From positions 62,001-126,000 of the forward strand of contig MPMV01000007.1 in the NCBI GenBank assembly GCA_002238685.1: a DNA stretch of 64,000 nt, written 5' to 3'. This stretch comes from a bacterium EF100-94H03 bin56. Its GTDB lineage: Bacteria > Pseudomonadota > Alphaproteobacteria > SP197. The notes below the pieces were generated by a model. It was not told the DNA's origin and did not search any database. It saw only the letters and a list, made by a program, of their open reading frames with translations. The position numbers and the translations under genes were made by a program. This document shows, piece by piece, positions 28,524-38,590 of the stretch (position 1 is its first letter; every line of letters starts with the position of its first letter).

Positions 28524-30053
28524 TCAGGTCTGCCTGGGGTTGAAGCCCCGGGTCTGGCTGGCGAAAGCCACCGCTTCCTCGGCCGCCCTCAGGAGCGCGC
28601 GTGCCTTGTTGCGGCACTCCACGTGCTCGGCCTCCGGATCGCTGTCCGCGACAATGCCCGCGCCAGCCTGGACATGAAGAACACCGTTTCGGATGACGGC
28701 GGTGCGCAAGGCGATACACGTGTCCATGGTGCCGTTTGCCGAAAAGTAGCCTATGGCTCCGGCGTAGACACCACGGCGGTCCGTCTCGAGTTCGTCGATG
28801 ATCTCCATGGCGCGCACCTTCGGCGCACCGCTCACCGTGCCGGCTGGGAATCCCGCGACCAGGGCATCGATGGCATCACAACCATCCTTCATTTCGCCTT
28901 CGACGTTGGAACTGATGTGCATGACGTGACTGTAACGTTCGATCTGGAAACTCTCGGTCACATGGACACTGCCGATTCTGGCAACACGCCCGACGTCATT
29001 GCGCCCGAGATCAAGCAGCATCAGGTGTTCGGCGCGTTCCTTGGCATCTGCCAGCAACTCGTCACCGAGTTCCTGGTCCTCGGTCGCATCACGTCCCCGA
29101 CGGCGGGTCCCCGCGAGCGGGCGGATGGTCACGCGGCCGTCTCTCACCCGCACAAGTATCTCCGGGCTCGATCCGACGACGGCGAAACCGTCAAGATTGA
29201 GATAGAACAGAAATGGCGAAGGATTGACCCGTCTCAACGCCCGGTAATAGGCAAAGGGAGGCAGGGTGAAGGGCAGGTCAAACCGTTGTGAGAGCACGAT
29301 CTGGAAGGCATCACCCGCGTTGATGTAGTCCTTGGCCTTTTCCACCATTTCCAGAAAACGCTCATGGGGCGTATTGGAGACGGCCGTCGCCGGACCATCA
29401 TTGCCGATCGCGTATCCACTGGCAGGGAGTGGACGGTCGAAGTCCGCCACGACATCGGAAAGCCTTTCACAGGCTCTCGCATAGGCAGCGCGGGCAGGGA
29501 TGCCTGCAGTCGGCCAGACCGGCGTGACGATGGTGACCTCATCTGCCACGTTGTCGAAGATGGCCATGATTGTCGGGCGGATGAGCAGGCCGTCGGGCAC
29601 ATCGAGAACCCTCGGCGCCGTGGTTGGCAGGCGTTCCATGAGGCGTACCATCTCGTACCCGACATATCCCACCAGCGCTGACGCCATGGGCGGCAGGGTT
29701 TCCGGCAACGGAATCGCGCACTCCCTGACCAGGCGTTTCAGGGACTCGATCGCGCCGACATCTTCCTCAACGAAGGCATCCGGTTCGTAGCGCGCACGCC
29801 GGTTGACATCCGCCTTGTTGCCGCGACACCGCCAGACGAGATCGGGGCGCATGCCGATGATCGAGTAACGCCCCCTCGATTCGCCTCCCTCGACGGATTC
29901 CAGCAGGAAGGTGTTTGTCTGCGACCCGGCAATCCTGAGCATCGCCGAGACGGGTGTCTCGAGATCGGCCACCAGTCTTGTCCACACGACCTGGGGCGCG
30001 GCATTTCGATACTGCTCCTCGAACAGCGGATAGTCGGGATCGTATTCTGCCAT
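28524..30053 (-). CDS. trpE: Anthranilate synthase component I
   Basis: TrpE makes anthranilate from chorismate with ammonia from TrpG. The 509-residue chain has the feedback site for tryptophan, FLLESVEGGESRGRYS, so inhibition by tryptophan is expected. The chorismate-binding half has GDAFQIVLSQRF, SSPEILVRV, PLAGTRRRG, LGRNDVGRVA and GTVSGAPKVRAM. Many rhizobia carry a fused TrpEG behind a trp leader peptide; here the two subunits are separate and trpE starts 1 bp after the ppiD stop. Confidence 0.97.
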   Translation of the reverse strand: MAEYDPDYPLFEEQYRNAAPQVVWTRLVADLETPVSAMLRIAGSQTNTFLLESVEGGESRGRYSIIGMRPDLVWRCRGNKADVNRRARYEPDAFVEEDVGAIESLKRLVRECAIPLPETLPPMASALVGYVGYEMVRLMERLPTTAPRVLDVPDGLLIRPTIMAIFDNVADEVTIVTPVWPTAGIPARAAYARACERLSDVVADFDRPLPASGYAIGNDGPATAVSNTPHERFLEMVEKAKDYINAGDAFQIVLSQRFDLPFTLPPFAYYRALRRVNPSPFLFYLNLDGFAVVGSSPEILVRVRDGRVTIRPLAGTRRRGRDATEDQELGDELLADAKERAEHLMLLDLGRNDVGRVARIGSVHVTESFQIERYSHVMHISSNVEGEMKDGCDAIDALVAGFPAGTVSGAPKVRAMEIIDELETDRRGVYAGAIGYFSANGTMDTCIALRTAVIRNGVLHVQAGAGIVADSDPEAEHVECRNKARALLRAAEEAVAFASQTRGFNPRQT

Positions 30054-30054
30054 C

Positions 30055-31899
30055 TCAGAATGACTGATCGATCATGTCGTCATTGATGCTGACCGTAACG
30101 TCTTCGCGCAGGCTTGAGACGAGTCTCTCACTGATGTCGTGAATGACGCCCTGCCGGAGCCTGTCACCGACCGCCGATACGTCCTCCGGAGAGTGCTCCG
30201 CGTCGATGATGTCCACCAGACGGGCTACCACCTGGTGACGGCCATCATCGGAAGTCCGTACCACCGTCTCACCTGGTCGTGCGTCAAAGAGGGCCTCCAC
30301 CGTCGTGAAGGAAAGACTGGCAACCGGCGACATGGAATGACGCATGAAAGGCTCGGTCACCGCGAAGGCGACACCCGCAAAGTCGAAGACATCGTTGAGA
30401 TCACCCGTCGAACCGGCGCTGCGGGCAAGCCGGTCCGCTTCACGTGTCGCCAGTTCTGTCTGGCGCTCAGTCTGCCAATCCGCAAGAACTTCGTTGCGCA
30501 CCTCATCGAGTACACGCGCGCGTGCCGGCACGATCTCCGTCACCTCGACAACCAGCAGACCGCCGTCGTCGGTTTCCAGGACAGTCGAGACGAAACTGAG
30601 GCTGGCAAGAAAGACTTCCTCCAGAAATTCGGGCGTTTCGGGAACGATCTGGAGGGAGCCGACATTCTCGGTCTGGCCACGTGCCGACACCCTTTCGATT
30701 GTCTTCATTTCGAGGCCCAGGGTCGATGCCATGTCCGCGGGGGAGGCACCGCTGGCAATCAGATCATCGAGATCGTCGGCAAGATCGAAGAGGGCGTAGC
30801 GTGCCTGTGCGAGAGCAAGTTCGCCACGAATGATGTCATGTGCCTCCTCCAGGGGCGTCACGACCTGGTCTTCAACCTCGTCGATGCTGTAGATCAGCCA
30901 GCCGCCCAGGGGTGACTCGACGGGGCCGGCAACATCGCCGACAACGGTGGCGAACACCGGTTCGGCCAGTTCCTCAAGGAGATCGCTGCGGCGCAGCCAC
31001 CGTGCCTCGCCGTCCACGGACACGATCTCGTCAAAGGGCAGGGCGAGTGCTTCCTCAGCCTCCTCGCGTGTCGTGAAGCGGGCCTGCCTGACCAGACGGC
31101 GTTCCGGCTCGATCCACCGGTCAGGTGCCACGTCATAGGCCGCCACGATCTCTTCGGACGTGATCTCGACCGTACCGGCAATATCCTCGGCGTGGATCAG
31201 AAGATAGGACGCCGAACGGTATTCCGGCGCTTCGTAGGCACCGGCCCGGTCGGCAAACCACGACGCCAGTTCGCCTTCCTGCGGCTCGGGAAGGGCAACC
31301 AGCACATCGTTGGATATGACCGCCATTTCGGCCGTTCTCTCTTCGTGACGGTACTGCGTGATTCTGCGGACCAGTTCATCGGGCAGCGTGGGCAGGGCGC
31401 CCAGGCTGGCGATCAGCTGGCCGCGGGAAATGTCCCGGCCGAGGCTGGCGAGATAGATTTCCTCGGTGAGTCCGTTCATGGACAGAATGCCGGCAAAGAC
31501 ATTGCCGTCAAAGTTGCCTGCCACGTCATGGAACATCTCGTTGTTGACGATGGCGTTCCTCAAGGTGGCGTCGCTCGTTGTGATGCCGAATGTGTCTGCC
31601 GCCTGATCGAGCATCGCATCCTGAACAAGCTGTTCGAGAGCCAGTCGTGCCTGCCGGTGTGCCAGGTCGGTGCCAGGGTCAACCCGGATACCGCTGGATT
31701 GCAGGGAACGGACACGGTTGCGGTAGGCCACCTGCAGGTCCCGGATGTCAATGGCATCGTCGCCTACCTCGGCAACCGTGGTCTCGCCCCGGCTGACAAA
31801 GATGTCGCCGACACCCCAGCCCACGAAACTGAGAGCGACGACGCACAATATCACCTTGGCGGGCCATGAAGAGGCGCCTTCACGAAGTTTTGTCAGCAT
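30055..31899 (-). CDS. ppiD: PpiD-like SurA/parvulin periplasmic folding protein
   Basis: The protein is anchored in the inner membrane and helps newly exported proteins fold. A short cytosolic start (MLTKLREGASSWPAK) is followed by one membrane segment at about residues 15-34. A SurA-type chaperone region covers roughly 40-190. A parvulin-like segment lies near residues 240-370 (GPVESPLGGWLIYSIDEVED), and a further chaperone region follows. The parvulin part looks poorly conserved, so isomerase activity is doubtful, as in other PpiD proteins. At 614 residues it is a normal PpiD. It is the first gene of the trp operon and has a good promoter upstream. Confidence 0.9.
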   Translation of the reverse strand: MLTKLREGASSWPAKVILCVVALSFVGWGVGDIFVSRGETTVAEVGDDAIDIRDLQVAYRNRVRSLQSSGIRVDPGTDLAHRQARLALEQLVQDAMLDQAADTFGITTSDATLRNAIVNNEMFHDVAGNFDGNVFAGILSMNGLTEEIYLASLGRDISRGQLIASLGALPTLPDELVRRITQYRHEERTAEMAVISNDVLVALPEPQEGELASWFADRAGAYEAPEYRSASYLLIHAEDIAGTVEITSEEIVAAYDVAPDRWIEPERRLVRQARFTTREEAEEALALPFDEIVSVDGEARWLRRSDLLEELAEPVFATVVGDVAGPVESPLGGWLIYSIDEVEDQVVTPLEEAHDIIRGELALAQARYALFDLADDLDDLIASGASPADMASTLGLEMKTIERVSARGQTENVGSLQIVPETPEFLEEVFLASLSFVSTVLETDDGGLLVVEVTEIVPARARVLDEVRNEVLADWQTERQTELATREADRLARSAGSTGDLNDVFDFAGVAFAVTEPFMRHSMSPVASLSFTTVEALFDARPGETVVRTSDDGRHQVVARLVDIIDAEHSPEDVSAVGDRLRQGVIHDISERLVSSLREDVTVSINDDMIDQSF

Positions 31900-31926
31900 G
31901 GAGAGATCACGACTTGCAACGTGTCA

Positions 31927-31955
31927 TTCTAGGTTCACCGGCAAGCTTGGACAAC
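31927..31955 (-). promoter_or_regulatory. Putative promoter of ppiD-trp operon
   Basis: On the minus strand TTGTCC (31955-31950) and TAGAAT (31932-31927) are exactly 17 bp apart, 28 bp before the ppiD ATG. The -35 overlaps a perfect inverted repeat, GACAAC-AGT-GTTGTC at 31951-31965, which could bind a regulator. The divergent tpiA gene starts 98 bp away on the other side. Confidence 0.55.
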
Positions 31956-32052
31956 AGTGTTGTCAGACACGCAGGTTCGAACGGCGCGGCGATCTTGTTC
32001 AGGGGCCGGCATCGCTCTATTGAAGGAGCACATTACGGGTTTCACGGCGTCC

Positions 32053-32793
32053 ATGCGCTCACTGATAGCAGGCAACTGGAAGATGCACGGCACCCTCGCC
32101 TGGGCAGAGGACCAGGCCCGCAGGCTTGCCGAAAAGGCGAGAAACGGCCTTCCCTGCGATGTCCTCGTCTGTCCTCCGGCGACGCTGCTCAACTCGGTGG
32201 CGGGACTGCTACGCGATACCGGCATTCTCGTGGGTGCCCAGGACTGCCATCACGAGACACACGGCGCGTACACCGGCGACATCGCTGCCACCATGCTGGC
32301 GGATCTTGGGTGCAGCCATGTTCTGGTGGGTCATTCGGAGCGTCGAACGTCTCACGGGGAAGGCAGCCGCGACGTCAGGAAAAAGGCCAAGGCCGCCCAC
32401 CAGGCCGGTCTCGTCGCCATTATCTGCATTGGAGAGAACCGGGATGAGCGACGGGCGGGAAAGGCCTTTGATACAGCGGCAGACCAGTTGGCCCGCTCAT
32501 TCCCGGTGAGCGCCACGGCGGCCAATACCGTCATCGCCTGGGAGCCTGTGTGGGCCATCGGTACCGGCGACACCGCGAACGCGGCGGATGTGCTCGCCAT
32601 GCACCGGTTTCTCAAGCAGCAGTTGATGGCGCGGTTGGGGGAGGGTGTGCGTCTTCTATACGGCGGCTCCGTCAATCCGTCGAACTCCCGCGAGCTTCTC
32701 GCCATCGAACCTGTAGATGGTCTGCTCATCGGCGGAGCCAGTCTCGACCCCGACAGGTTCTGGCAGATCGCCACCGACGGCGCGCCGGACTGA
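32053..32793 (+). CDS. tpiA: Triose-phosphate isomerase
   Basis: TpiA interconverts dihydroxyacetone phosphate and glyceraldehyde 3-phosphate. The TIM barrel carries the complete catalytic set: N8 and K10 in AGNWKMHG, H94 in LVGHSERR and E164 in AWEPVWAIGTG. YGGSVNP and GLLIGGASL form the phosphate site. The frame is open upstream, but the conserved N-terminus begins at the ATG at 32053. It has 246 residues and is divergent from ppiD. Confidence 0.97.
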   Translation: MRSLIAGNWKMHGTLAWAEDQARRLAEKARNGLPCDVLVCPPATLLNSVAGLLRDTGILVGAQDCHHETHGAYTGDIAATMLADLGCSHVLVGHSERRTSHGEGSRDVRKKAKAAHQAGLVAIICIGENRDERRAGKAFDTAADQLARSFPVSATAANTVIAWEPVWAIGTGDTANAADVLAMHRFLKQQLMARLGEGVRLLYGGSVNPSNSRELLAIEPVDGLLIGGASLDPDRFWQIATDGAPD

Positions 32794-32859
32794 AGTGTAT
32801 GGCACTGCCGGGTACGCTGTGCTACATCGGCGACGCGGTGAACATGTGCGAGGCCTGCC

Positions 32860-33168
32860 GTGCAGACAATCCTTCTCATCCTGCATGTGCTCTTCGCCCT
32901 GGCCATTGTCGGACTCGTCCTTTTGCAACGGGGCGAGGGCGGCGGCCTGGGCATGGGCGGCGGTGGCAACATGCAGGGGCTGATGTCCGCACGTGGTACG
33001 GCAAGCATGATGACGCGCGCCACGGCGATTGTAGCCACGCTCTTCTTCGTCTCGAGCCTGGCGCTCAGCATTCTGGTGTCCGATCGTGGCGAGAGCACCT
33101 CGATTGTCGACGACATCGAGACGCAGGCTCCGATCGAGACCATTCCCACCGTGCCGACTTCGGAATGA
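32860..33168 (+). CDS. secG: SecG subunit of the Sec translocon
   Basis: SecG is the small accessory subunit of SecYEG. The 102-residue protein has two membrane segments at about residues 1-21 and 51-72. Between them is the glycine-rich loop [17 protein letters not shown], followed by the conserved [14 protein letters not shown]. The C-terminal tail is acidic and proline-containing. The start is a GTG at 32860 with GAGG upstream. It sits between tpiA and pyrG, a common alphaproteobacterial order. Confidence 0.93.
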   Translation: MQTILLILHVLFALAIVGLVLLQRGEGGGLGMGGGGNMQGLMSARGTASMMTRATAIVATLFFVSSLALSILVSDRGESTSIVDDIETQAPIETIPTVPTSE

Positions 33169-33256
33169 CGCCTGGGGGCACAGCGGACCGTTTTTCCACA
33201 ACTGGCTTGATCTTCATCACTTTGTCCGGCGGGGCCGTGTGCTACGTTGGGCGTCC

Positions 33257-34885
33257 ATGACACGATACATATTCGTGACCGGCGGCGTGGTGTCCTCCCT
33301 CGGCAAGGGGTTGACGACGGCCGCGCTGGGCTCCCTTCTGCAATCTCGTGGCTACTCGGTTCGGCTGCGCAAGTTCGACCCCTATCTCAACGTTGATCCC
33401 GGGACCATGAATCCGTATCAGCACGGAGAGGTGTTCGTCACCGACGACGGTGCCGAGACCGACCTCGACCTGGGACACTATGAACGGTTCACCGGTGTAC
33501 CGGCGCGTCGTTCGGACACGGTGACAAGCGGACGGGTCTATTCGGATGTGCTGACCCGCGAACGGCGTGGCGATTACCTCGGTGGCACCGTCCAGGTCAT
33601 TCCCCACGTTACCGACGTCATCAAGGAGTACATTCGGGCGGACACCGATCATGCCGACTTTGTTCTGTGCGAGGTCGGTGGCACGGTCGGTGATATCGAG
33701 GGTCTGCCATTCCTGGAGGCGATGCGGCAGATGGTGCAGGAACTTCCCCGGTACCATTCGATCCTCATTCACCACACTTTGGTGCCCTACCTGAAGGCAT
33801 CCGGCGAACTCAAGACCAAGCCAACCCAGCATTCCGTCAAGGAACTGCGGTCGATCGGCCTGCAGCCGGACATTCTGGTGTGCCGTTGCGAACGCGACAT
33901 ACCGGAAGGTGAACGCAGCAAGATTGCACTCTTCTGCAACGTCCGGGAGTCGGCAGTCGTTCCGGCGCTCGATGTCGACACCATCTACCAGGTGCCCGTT
34001 TCCTATCACGAGGCGGGACTGGACCGCGAAGTTCTGAAAGCATTTGCCATGAGCGATGAACACGCGCCCGACCTCGAGTCATGGCGCCAGGTGGTGAAGG
34101 GCATCCGCAGTCCCGAGGACGAGGTCACCATCGCCGTCGTCGGCAAGTACACGGGCCTGGCCGATGCCTACAAGTCGCTCAACGAGGCGCTGTCACACGG
34201 GGGCATCGCCAACCGCGTGAGGGTCAGATTGCGCTGGATCGATTCCGAGGTGTTCGAGCGCGAGGATGCTGTGGCCCATCTCGATTCGGTGGATGGCATC
34301 CTGGTGCCCGGGGGATTCGGCTCGCGTGGCACTCGCGGCAAGATCGCCGCCGTTTCCTTCGCCAGGGAACACCGCATCCCCTATTTCGGAATCTGTTTCG
34401 GAATGCAGATGGCGGTTATCGAGGTGTCGCGGAACATGGCCGGAATAGAAGGGGCGTCATCGACGGAGTTCGGCCCGGCTCAGGATCCGGTGGTCGGTTT
34501 GCTGACGGAGTGGGCCGACGGCGACAGGGTCGAGACGCGTACCGGCGACGGGGATCTCGGTGGCACCATGCGTCTTGGCGCTTTCGACTGCGCCATCGCC
34601 AAGGGCACCCGGGTGGCCGACATCTATCGCAGGAACCTCATCAGTGAACGGCACCGGCACCGCTATGAGGTCAACATCAACTACCGTGTCATTCTGGAAC
34701 GGCACGGGCTGGTGTTTTCGGGACTGTCGCCAGATGGCCAACTGCCGGAAATCGTCGAGTTGGGCGATCACCCCTGGTTTGTCGGGGTTCAGTTTCATCC
34801 GGAGCTCAAGTCGCGTCCCTTCGATCCGCATCCGCTTTTTGCCTCCTTCATCGAGGCGGCCGTGACACAATCGAGACTGGTCTGA
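33257..34885 (+). CDS. pyrG: CTP synthase
   Basis: CTP synthase aminates UTP to CTP using glutamine. The synthetase domain has [32 protein letters not shown] and [10 protein letters not shown]. The C-terminal class I amidotransferase domain has the nucleophile C380 in [10 protein letters not shown] and the His-Glu pair in [11 protein letters not shown]. The 542-residue length is normal. The frame is open upstream across the secG end, but the true start is the ATG at 33257, where conservation begins. Confidence 0.97.
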   Translation: MTRYIFVTGGVVSSLGKGLTTAALGSLLQSRGYSVRLRKFDPYLNVDPGTMNPYQHGEVFVTDDGAETDLDLGHYERFTGVPARRSDTVTSGRVYSDVLTRERRGDYLGGTVQVIPHVTDVIKEYIRADTDHADFVLCEVGGTVGDIEGLPFLEAMRQMVQELPRYHSILIHHTLVPYLKASGELKTKPTQHSVKELRSIGLQPDILVCRCERDIPEGERSKIALFCNVRESAVVPALDVDTIYQVPVSYHEAGLDREVLKAFAMSDEHAPDLESWRQVVKGIRSPEDEVTIAVVGKYTGLADAYKSLNEALSHGGIANRVRVRLRWIDSEVFEREDAVAHLDSVDGILVPGGFGSRGTRGKIAAVSFAREHRIPYFGICFGMQMAVIEVSRNMAGIEGASSTEFGPAQDPVVGLLTEWADGDRVETRTGDGDLGGTMRLGAFDCAIAKGTRVADIYRRNLISERHRHRYEVNINYRVILERHGLVFSGLSPDGQLPEIVELGDHPWFVGVQFHPELKSRPFDPHPLFASFIEAAVTQSRLV

Positions 34886-34888
34886 ACC

Positions 34889-35725
34889 ATGGACAGTGGT
34901 TGTCATGTGCGTGCCGGCTCCGTCACCATCGGCAATGATCTTCCCTTTGTCCTGATATCCGGACCCTGCCAGATCGAAAATCGCGATCACGCGTTCTTCG
35001 TGGCGGAGCGGCTGTTGACCATGACGACCCGGCGGGGCATTGGCTTCATTTACAAGAGCTCCTTCGACAAGGCCAACCGGACGAGCCTCGACGGTGCCCG
35101 TGGCGCCGGCATGGACGAGGGTCTGCAGATCCTGGACGACGTGCGATCCCGGCTGGGCTGCCCGGTCCTCACCGATGTTCACCTGCCCGATCAGTGCCCG
35201 GCCGTTGCCGGCGCGGTTGACGTTCTGCAGATCCCGGCCTTTCTGTGTCGGCAGACAGATCTCCTGGTGGCGGCGGCGAAGACCGGAAAGACCGTCAATG
35301 TCAAGAAAGGCCAGTTCCTGGCACCCTGGGACATGGCCCATGTCGTGAACAAGATCACGGCATCGGGAAACTCTCATGTCATGGTAACAGAACGCGGTAC
35401 AAGTTTCGGTTACAACACGCTTGTATCCGACATGCGCGCCATTCCGCAGCTTGCAGTCGATGGGACGCCGGTGGTGTTCGACGCCACCCACTCTGTCCAG
35501 CAGCCCGGGGGCAGGGGCGGCGCCAGCGGCGGTCAGCGGGAGTATGTTCCACTCCTGGCACAGGCGGCCGTTGCCGTCGGCGTGGCGGCGGTTTTCATGG
35601 AATCCCACGAGGAACCAGACAGGGCGCCTTCCGATGGGGCCACCATGATGGCGCTTGATGACTTGCCGGTTCTTCTCGATCGTCTCCTGGCAATCGATAC
35701 CCTCACAAAGGGACGAAAGCCTTGA
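34889..35725 (+). CDS. kdsA: 2-dehydro-3-deoxyphosphooctonate aldolase (Kdo8P synthase)
   Basis: KdsA condenses phosphoenolpyruvate with arabinose 5-phosphate to make Kdo8P for LPS. The 278-residue barrel shows [66 protein letters not shown] and [17 protein letters not shown]. The next gene, eno, makes its substrate PEP, a pairing common in alphaproteobacteria. It follows pyrG by 3 bp. Confidence 0.97.
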   Translation: MDSGCHVRAGSVTIGNDLPFVLISGPCQIENRDHAFFVAERLLTMTTRRGIGFIYKSSFDKANRTSLDGARGAGMDEGLQILDDVRSRLGCPVLTDVHLPDQCPAVAGAVDVLQIPAFLCRQTDLLVAAAKTGKTVNVKKGQFLAPWDMAHVVNKITASGNSHVMVTERGTSFGYNTLVSDMRAIPQLAVDGTPVVFDATHSVQQPGGRGGASGGQREYVPLLAQAAVAVGVAAVFMESHEEPDRAPSDGATMMALDDLPVLLDRLLAIDTLTKGRKP

Positions 35726-35807
35726 CGGAAAGCTGCCAGGAGCGGCCCGCGGTCAAGGGTTGTACAACGAGTCGCGCCGATACCGGCAGGAACGACAGGG
35801 GATGACC

Positions 35808-37073
35808 ATGACCGCCATCATTGACGTCCGCGGCAGGGAAATCCTTGACAGCCGCGGCAATCCCACCGTCGAAGTCGACGTCCTTCTCGAAGACGGCGCC
35901 AGTGGACGCGCAGCGGTTCCCTCAGGCGCCTCGACGGGAACCCACGAAGCAGTGGAGTTGCGCGATGGCGATCGCACGCGCTTTCACGGCCAGGGTGTGC
36001 TGAAGGCCCTCGACGGAATCAATGGTGACATCTTTGATGCCGTTCGTGGCATGGACGTACACAGCCAGCGAGAGATCGATGAGTGCCTGGTGTCGCTCGA
36101 CGGCACCCCCGACAAGGCGCGCCTCGGTGCCAACGCCATTCTGGGCGTAAGCCTTGCCGTGGCCCATGCGGCGGCAAACCAGGCTGGCATTCCCCTGTGG
36201 CGCCATGTCGGCGGCCTCACGGCGCGGCGTTTGCCAGCGCCGCAGATGAATGTCATCAACGGTGGCGCCCATGCGGACAATGCTCTGGATTTCCAGGAGT
36301 TCATGATCCTGCCCGCCGGGTGCAATTCGTTCAGGGAAGCCGTGCGGGCGGGCTCCGAGATCTTCCATCAGTTGAAGCACACACTCCAGGCCCGGGGTCA
36401 TTCGACCAATGTTGGTGACGAGGGCGGATTCGCACCGCAGATCACGGATGCCCGGGAGGCCCTCGACCTCCTGATGTCGGCCATCGACGGCTCGGGATAC
36501 CGCGCAGGCGAGGATGTCTTCCTTGCCCTCGATCCCGCGGCAAGCGAACTGTGGCGCGACGGACGCTACGTCTTCAGCGCCGACGGCCGCAAGCTCGATT
36601 CGGCGGCCATGATCGAACTCTACAGGGAACTCCTGGAATCCTACCCGATCGCATCCATCGAAGATGGCCTTGCGGAGGATGACTGGGAAGGTTGGCAGGC
36701 GATGACAGAGGAACTGGGCGACAGGGTCCAGTTGGTGGGTGACGACATTTTCGTGACAAGGCAAAGCCGCCTTGAACAGGGGATCGACAAGGGCGTGGCC
36801 AATGCCATTCTCGTCAAGGTCAACCAGGTGGGAACGCTCAGCGAGGCGATGGAGGCCGTGGCGTGTGCGCACGAGAGAGGTTATCGATCCGTGATGTCGC
36901 ATCGCTCTGGAGAGACGGAGGACACCACCATCGCCGACCTTGCCGTCGGGCTGGGATGCCGGCACATCAAGACCGGTTCACTCTCCCGTTCCGATCGTAC
37001 CGCGAAGTACAACAGGTTGTTGAAAATCGAGGAAGAACTTGACACCGGGGCCATCTGGTCCGGGCGACCATGA
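35808..37073 (+). CDS. eno: Enolase
   Basis: Enolase converts 2-phosphoglycerate to phosphoenolpyruvate. The start [19 protein letters not shown] and the metal ligand segments [22 protein letters not shown] and [10 protein letters not shown] are all present. The catalytic lysine is in [10 protein letters not shown], and the signature [17 protein letters not shown] follows. I chose the ATG at 35808 because AGGGG lies 7 nt upstream; an ATG two codons earlier at 35802 is too close to it. The product is 421 residues. Confidence 0.97.
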   Translation: MTAIIDVRGREILDSRGNPTVEVDVLLEDGASGRAAVPSGASTGTHEAVELRDGDRTRFHGQGVLKALDGINGDIFDAVRGMDVHSQREIDECLVSLDGTPDKARLGANAILGVSLAVAHAAANQAGIPLWRHVGGLTARRLPAPQMNVINGGAHADNALDFQEFMILPAGCNSFREAVRAGSEIFHQLKHTLQARGHSTNVGDEGGFAPQITDAREALDLLMSAIDGSGYRAGEDVFLALDPAASELWRDGRYVFSADGRKLDSAAMIELYRELLESYPIASIEDGLAEDDWEGWQAMTEELGDRVQLVGDDIFVTRQSRLEQGIDKGVANAILVKVNQVGTLSEAMEAVACAHERGYRSVMSHRSGETEDTTIADLAVGLGCRHIKTGSLSRSDRTAKYNRLLKIEEELDTGAIWSGRP

Positions 37074-37097
37074 TCAGGGACCTGACCATGGACGATC

Positions 37098-37126
37098 TTG
37101 ACATATTCCCCGGCGCTGTGGTTTGT
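37098..37126 (+). promoter_or_regulatory. Possible ftsB promoter
   Basis: A perfect -35 hexamer TTGACA lies at 37098-37103, within CTTGAC as favoured in alphaproteobacteria. The best -10 at 17 bp spacing is GTTTGT at 37121-37126, which is poor. The same stretch also reads as a 13-codon open frame (37088-37129) ending 4 bp before the ftsB ATG. The two readings compete. Confidence 0.3.
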
Positions 37127-37133
37127 TGACGCC

Positions 37134-37463
37134 ATGCGCGGCCTGCATGAACGCTTCCGCTCCACCCTTCGTTCATTGCCTTTTCTTCTTGGCATGTTCG
37201 CAGTCGTCTACTTTGGCTACCATGCCATCCAGGGTGAAAACGGCATTCTCGCAATCATGTCCCTGGAACAGCAGATCGAACGGGTCGAAGCCGAACGCAT
37301 GCAGCTGACTGCCGTGGAGCAGAGGTTGTTGAACCATGTCACGCTTCTCAACCCACCGAGCATTGACCGGGACATGCTTGATGAACAGGCGCGTCGGACC
37401 CTCAATCTGGCGCATCCCCATGAGCTCGTGATCATGAGAAGCGATGATGCCGCATTCGACTGA
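37134..37463 (+). CDS. ftsB: FtsB/DivIC-type septum formation protein
   Basis: FtsB forms a coiled coil with FtsL and FtsQ at the division site. The 109-residue protein has a short basic start, one membrane segment at about residues 17-35 (LPFLLGMFAVVYFGYHAI), then a helical, heptad-like region from QGENGI to about residue 75 (LEQQIERVEAERMQL). The family hallmark of DivIC proteins, LDEQARRTLNLAHPHELV, is near the end. It lies between eno and the pdh genes, its usual place in proteobacteria. Confidence 0.9.
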   Translation: MRGLHERFRSTLRSLPFLLGMFAVVYFGYHAIQGENGILAIMSLEQQIERVEAERMQLTAVEQRLLNHVTLLNPPSIDRDMLDEQARRTLNLAHPHELVIMRSDDAAFD

Positions 37464-37508
37464 TCTCCTGTCTGTCCACCGTTCTGCTCCGCCCTGTCGC
37501 GAGGGGGC

Positions 37509-38590
37509 ATGATGGCCGCTGCACCTGCAGACGATCCCGCTGTCCTGGTGGACTTCTATCGCACCATGCTCCTGGTGCGCCGTTTCGAGGAAAAGGTGGG
37601 CCAGATGTATGGCATGGGCCTGATCGGCGGCTTCTGCCATCTCTATATCGGCCAGGAAGCCGTGGTGGTCGGCATGGATGCCGCCATCAGGACGGACGAT
37701 GCCGTGATCACCAGTTACCGCTGTCACGCCCACGCCCTGGTGCGTGGTGTCCCGCCCGCGGCCATTATGGCCGAGCTGACCGGCCGTGGCGCCGGCGTTT
37801 CGAAAGGCAAGGGCGGTTCCATGCACATGTTCGATATCGAACGCGGATTCTACGGTGGCCACGGCATTGTCGGCGCCCAGGTTCCACTGGGCGCCGGTAT
37901 TGCCTTTGCCCAGAAGTACCAGAGGCGTGACAACGTCACTCTGGTCTTCTTCGGTGAAGGGGCTGCCAACCAGGGACAGGTCTACGAGACCTTCAACATG
38001 GCGAGCTTGTGGAAGTTGCCCGTGATCTTCGTCATCGAAAACAACCAGTACGCCATGGGAACGGCTGTCCGCCGCGCCAAGGCGGGAACGGAGCTCTGCC
38101 ATCGTGGTGAAGCCTTCGGCATCCACGGCGTTCAGGTCGACGGCATGGATGTCGTGGCGGTTCATGAGGCCTCCAGGGGCCTGGTGGCACGGGTGCGCGA
38201 CGGCGAGGGTCCAATGCTGGTCGAGATGCAGACCTATCGTTACCGGGGACACTCGATGTCGGATCCGGTCAAGTACCGGACCCGGGACGAGGTCCAGAAG
38301 GTCCGTGAGCGGCAGGATCCGATCGAGCAGTTGCGGGCCCGGGTCGCCGGGGGCGGGACCATCGCCGGTGCGGAGCTGAAAGTCCACGCACTGGTCCTCC
38401 AGAAAAACCCCGGGGGGGGGTGCGGCTCGTCGAGGGCGGAACCATCGACGATGCGGCGCTGAAAGCCATCGATCGGGACATCAAGAAAACCGTGGCGGAG
38501 GCAGCGGAACACGCCCAGACAAGTCCCGAACCCGACGTCAGCGAACTCATGACCGACGTCATGGTCGACGCAGACGGTGGGAGCGCATGA
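37509..38590 (+). CDS. pdhA: Pyruvate dehydrogenase E1 alpha subunit, frameshifted as assembled
   Basis: E1 alpha binds thiamine diphosphate and decarboxylates pyruvate together with PdhB. The intact part reads to about residue 280 and includes [25 protein letters not shown] and the ThDP motif GEGAANQG ending in ENNQYAMGT, then [10 protein letters not shown]. After [10 protein letters not shown] the frame is broken by an 83 bp insertion that is a degenerate copy of what follows. As written, the frame ends early at 38462. A normal E1 alpha C-terminus ([17 protein letters not shown] to [12 protein letters not shown]) continues in another frame to a stop at 38588-38590, overlapping the pdhB ATG. 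The conserved tail and tidy junction suggest an assembly error rather than a true pseudogene. Confidence 0.85.
38341..38506 (+). repeat. Degenerate 83 bp tandem duplication in pdhA
   Basis: Positions 38341-38423 align without gaps to 38424-38506. Over the first 72 positions 52 match (about 72%), falling from about 83% in the first 42 to much less afterwards, and the copy ends in a run of 9 G. Most mismatches have A in the second copy and G or C in the first. The second copy encodes the expected protein. Because 83 is not a multiple of 3, the extra copy shifts the frame. Confidence 0.85.

Noticed and set aside
31951-31965. GACAAC-AGT-GTTGTC as a LexA site
   Set aside because: The alphaproteobacterial LexA box is a direct GTTC repeat with 7 bp spacing, which this is not. 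It is kept only as a possible unknown operator within the ppiD promoter entry.
31975-31983. GGTTCGAAC resembling the T-loop of a tRNA
   Set aside because: The flanking bases do not form the T stem, and no acceptor, D or anticodon arms can be drawn around it.
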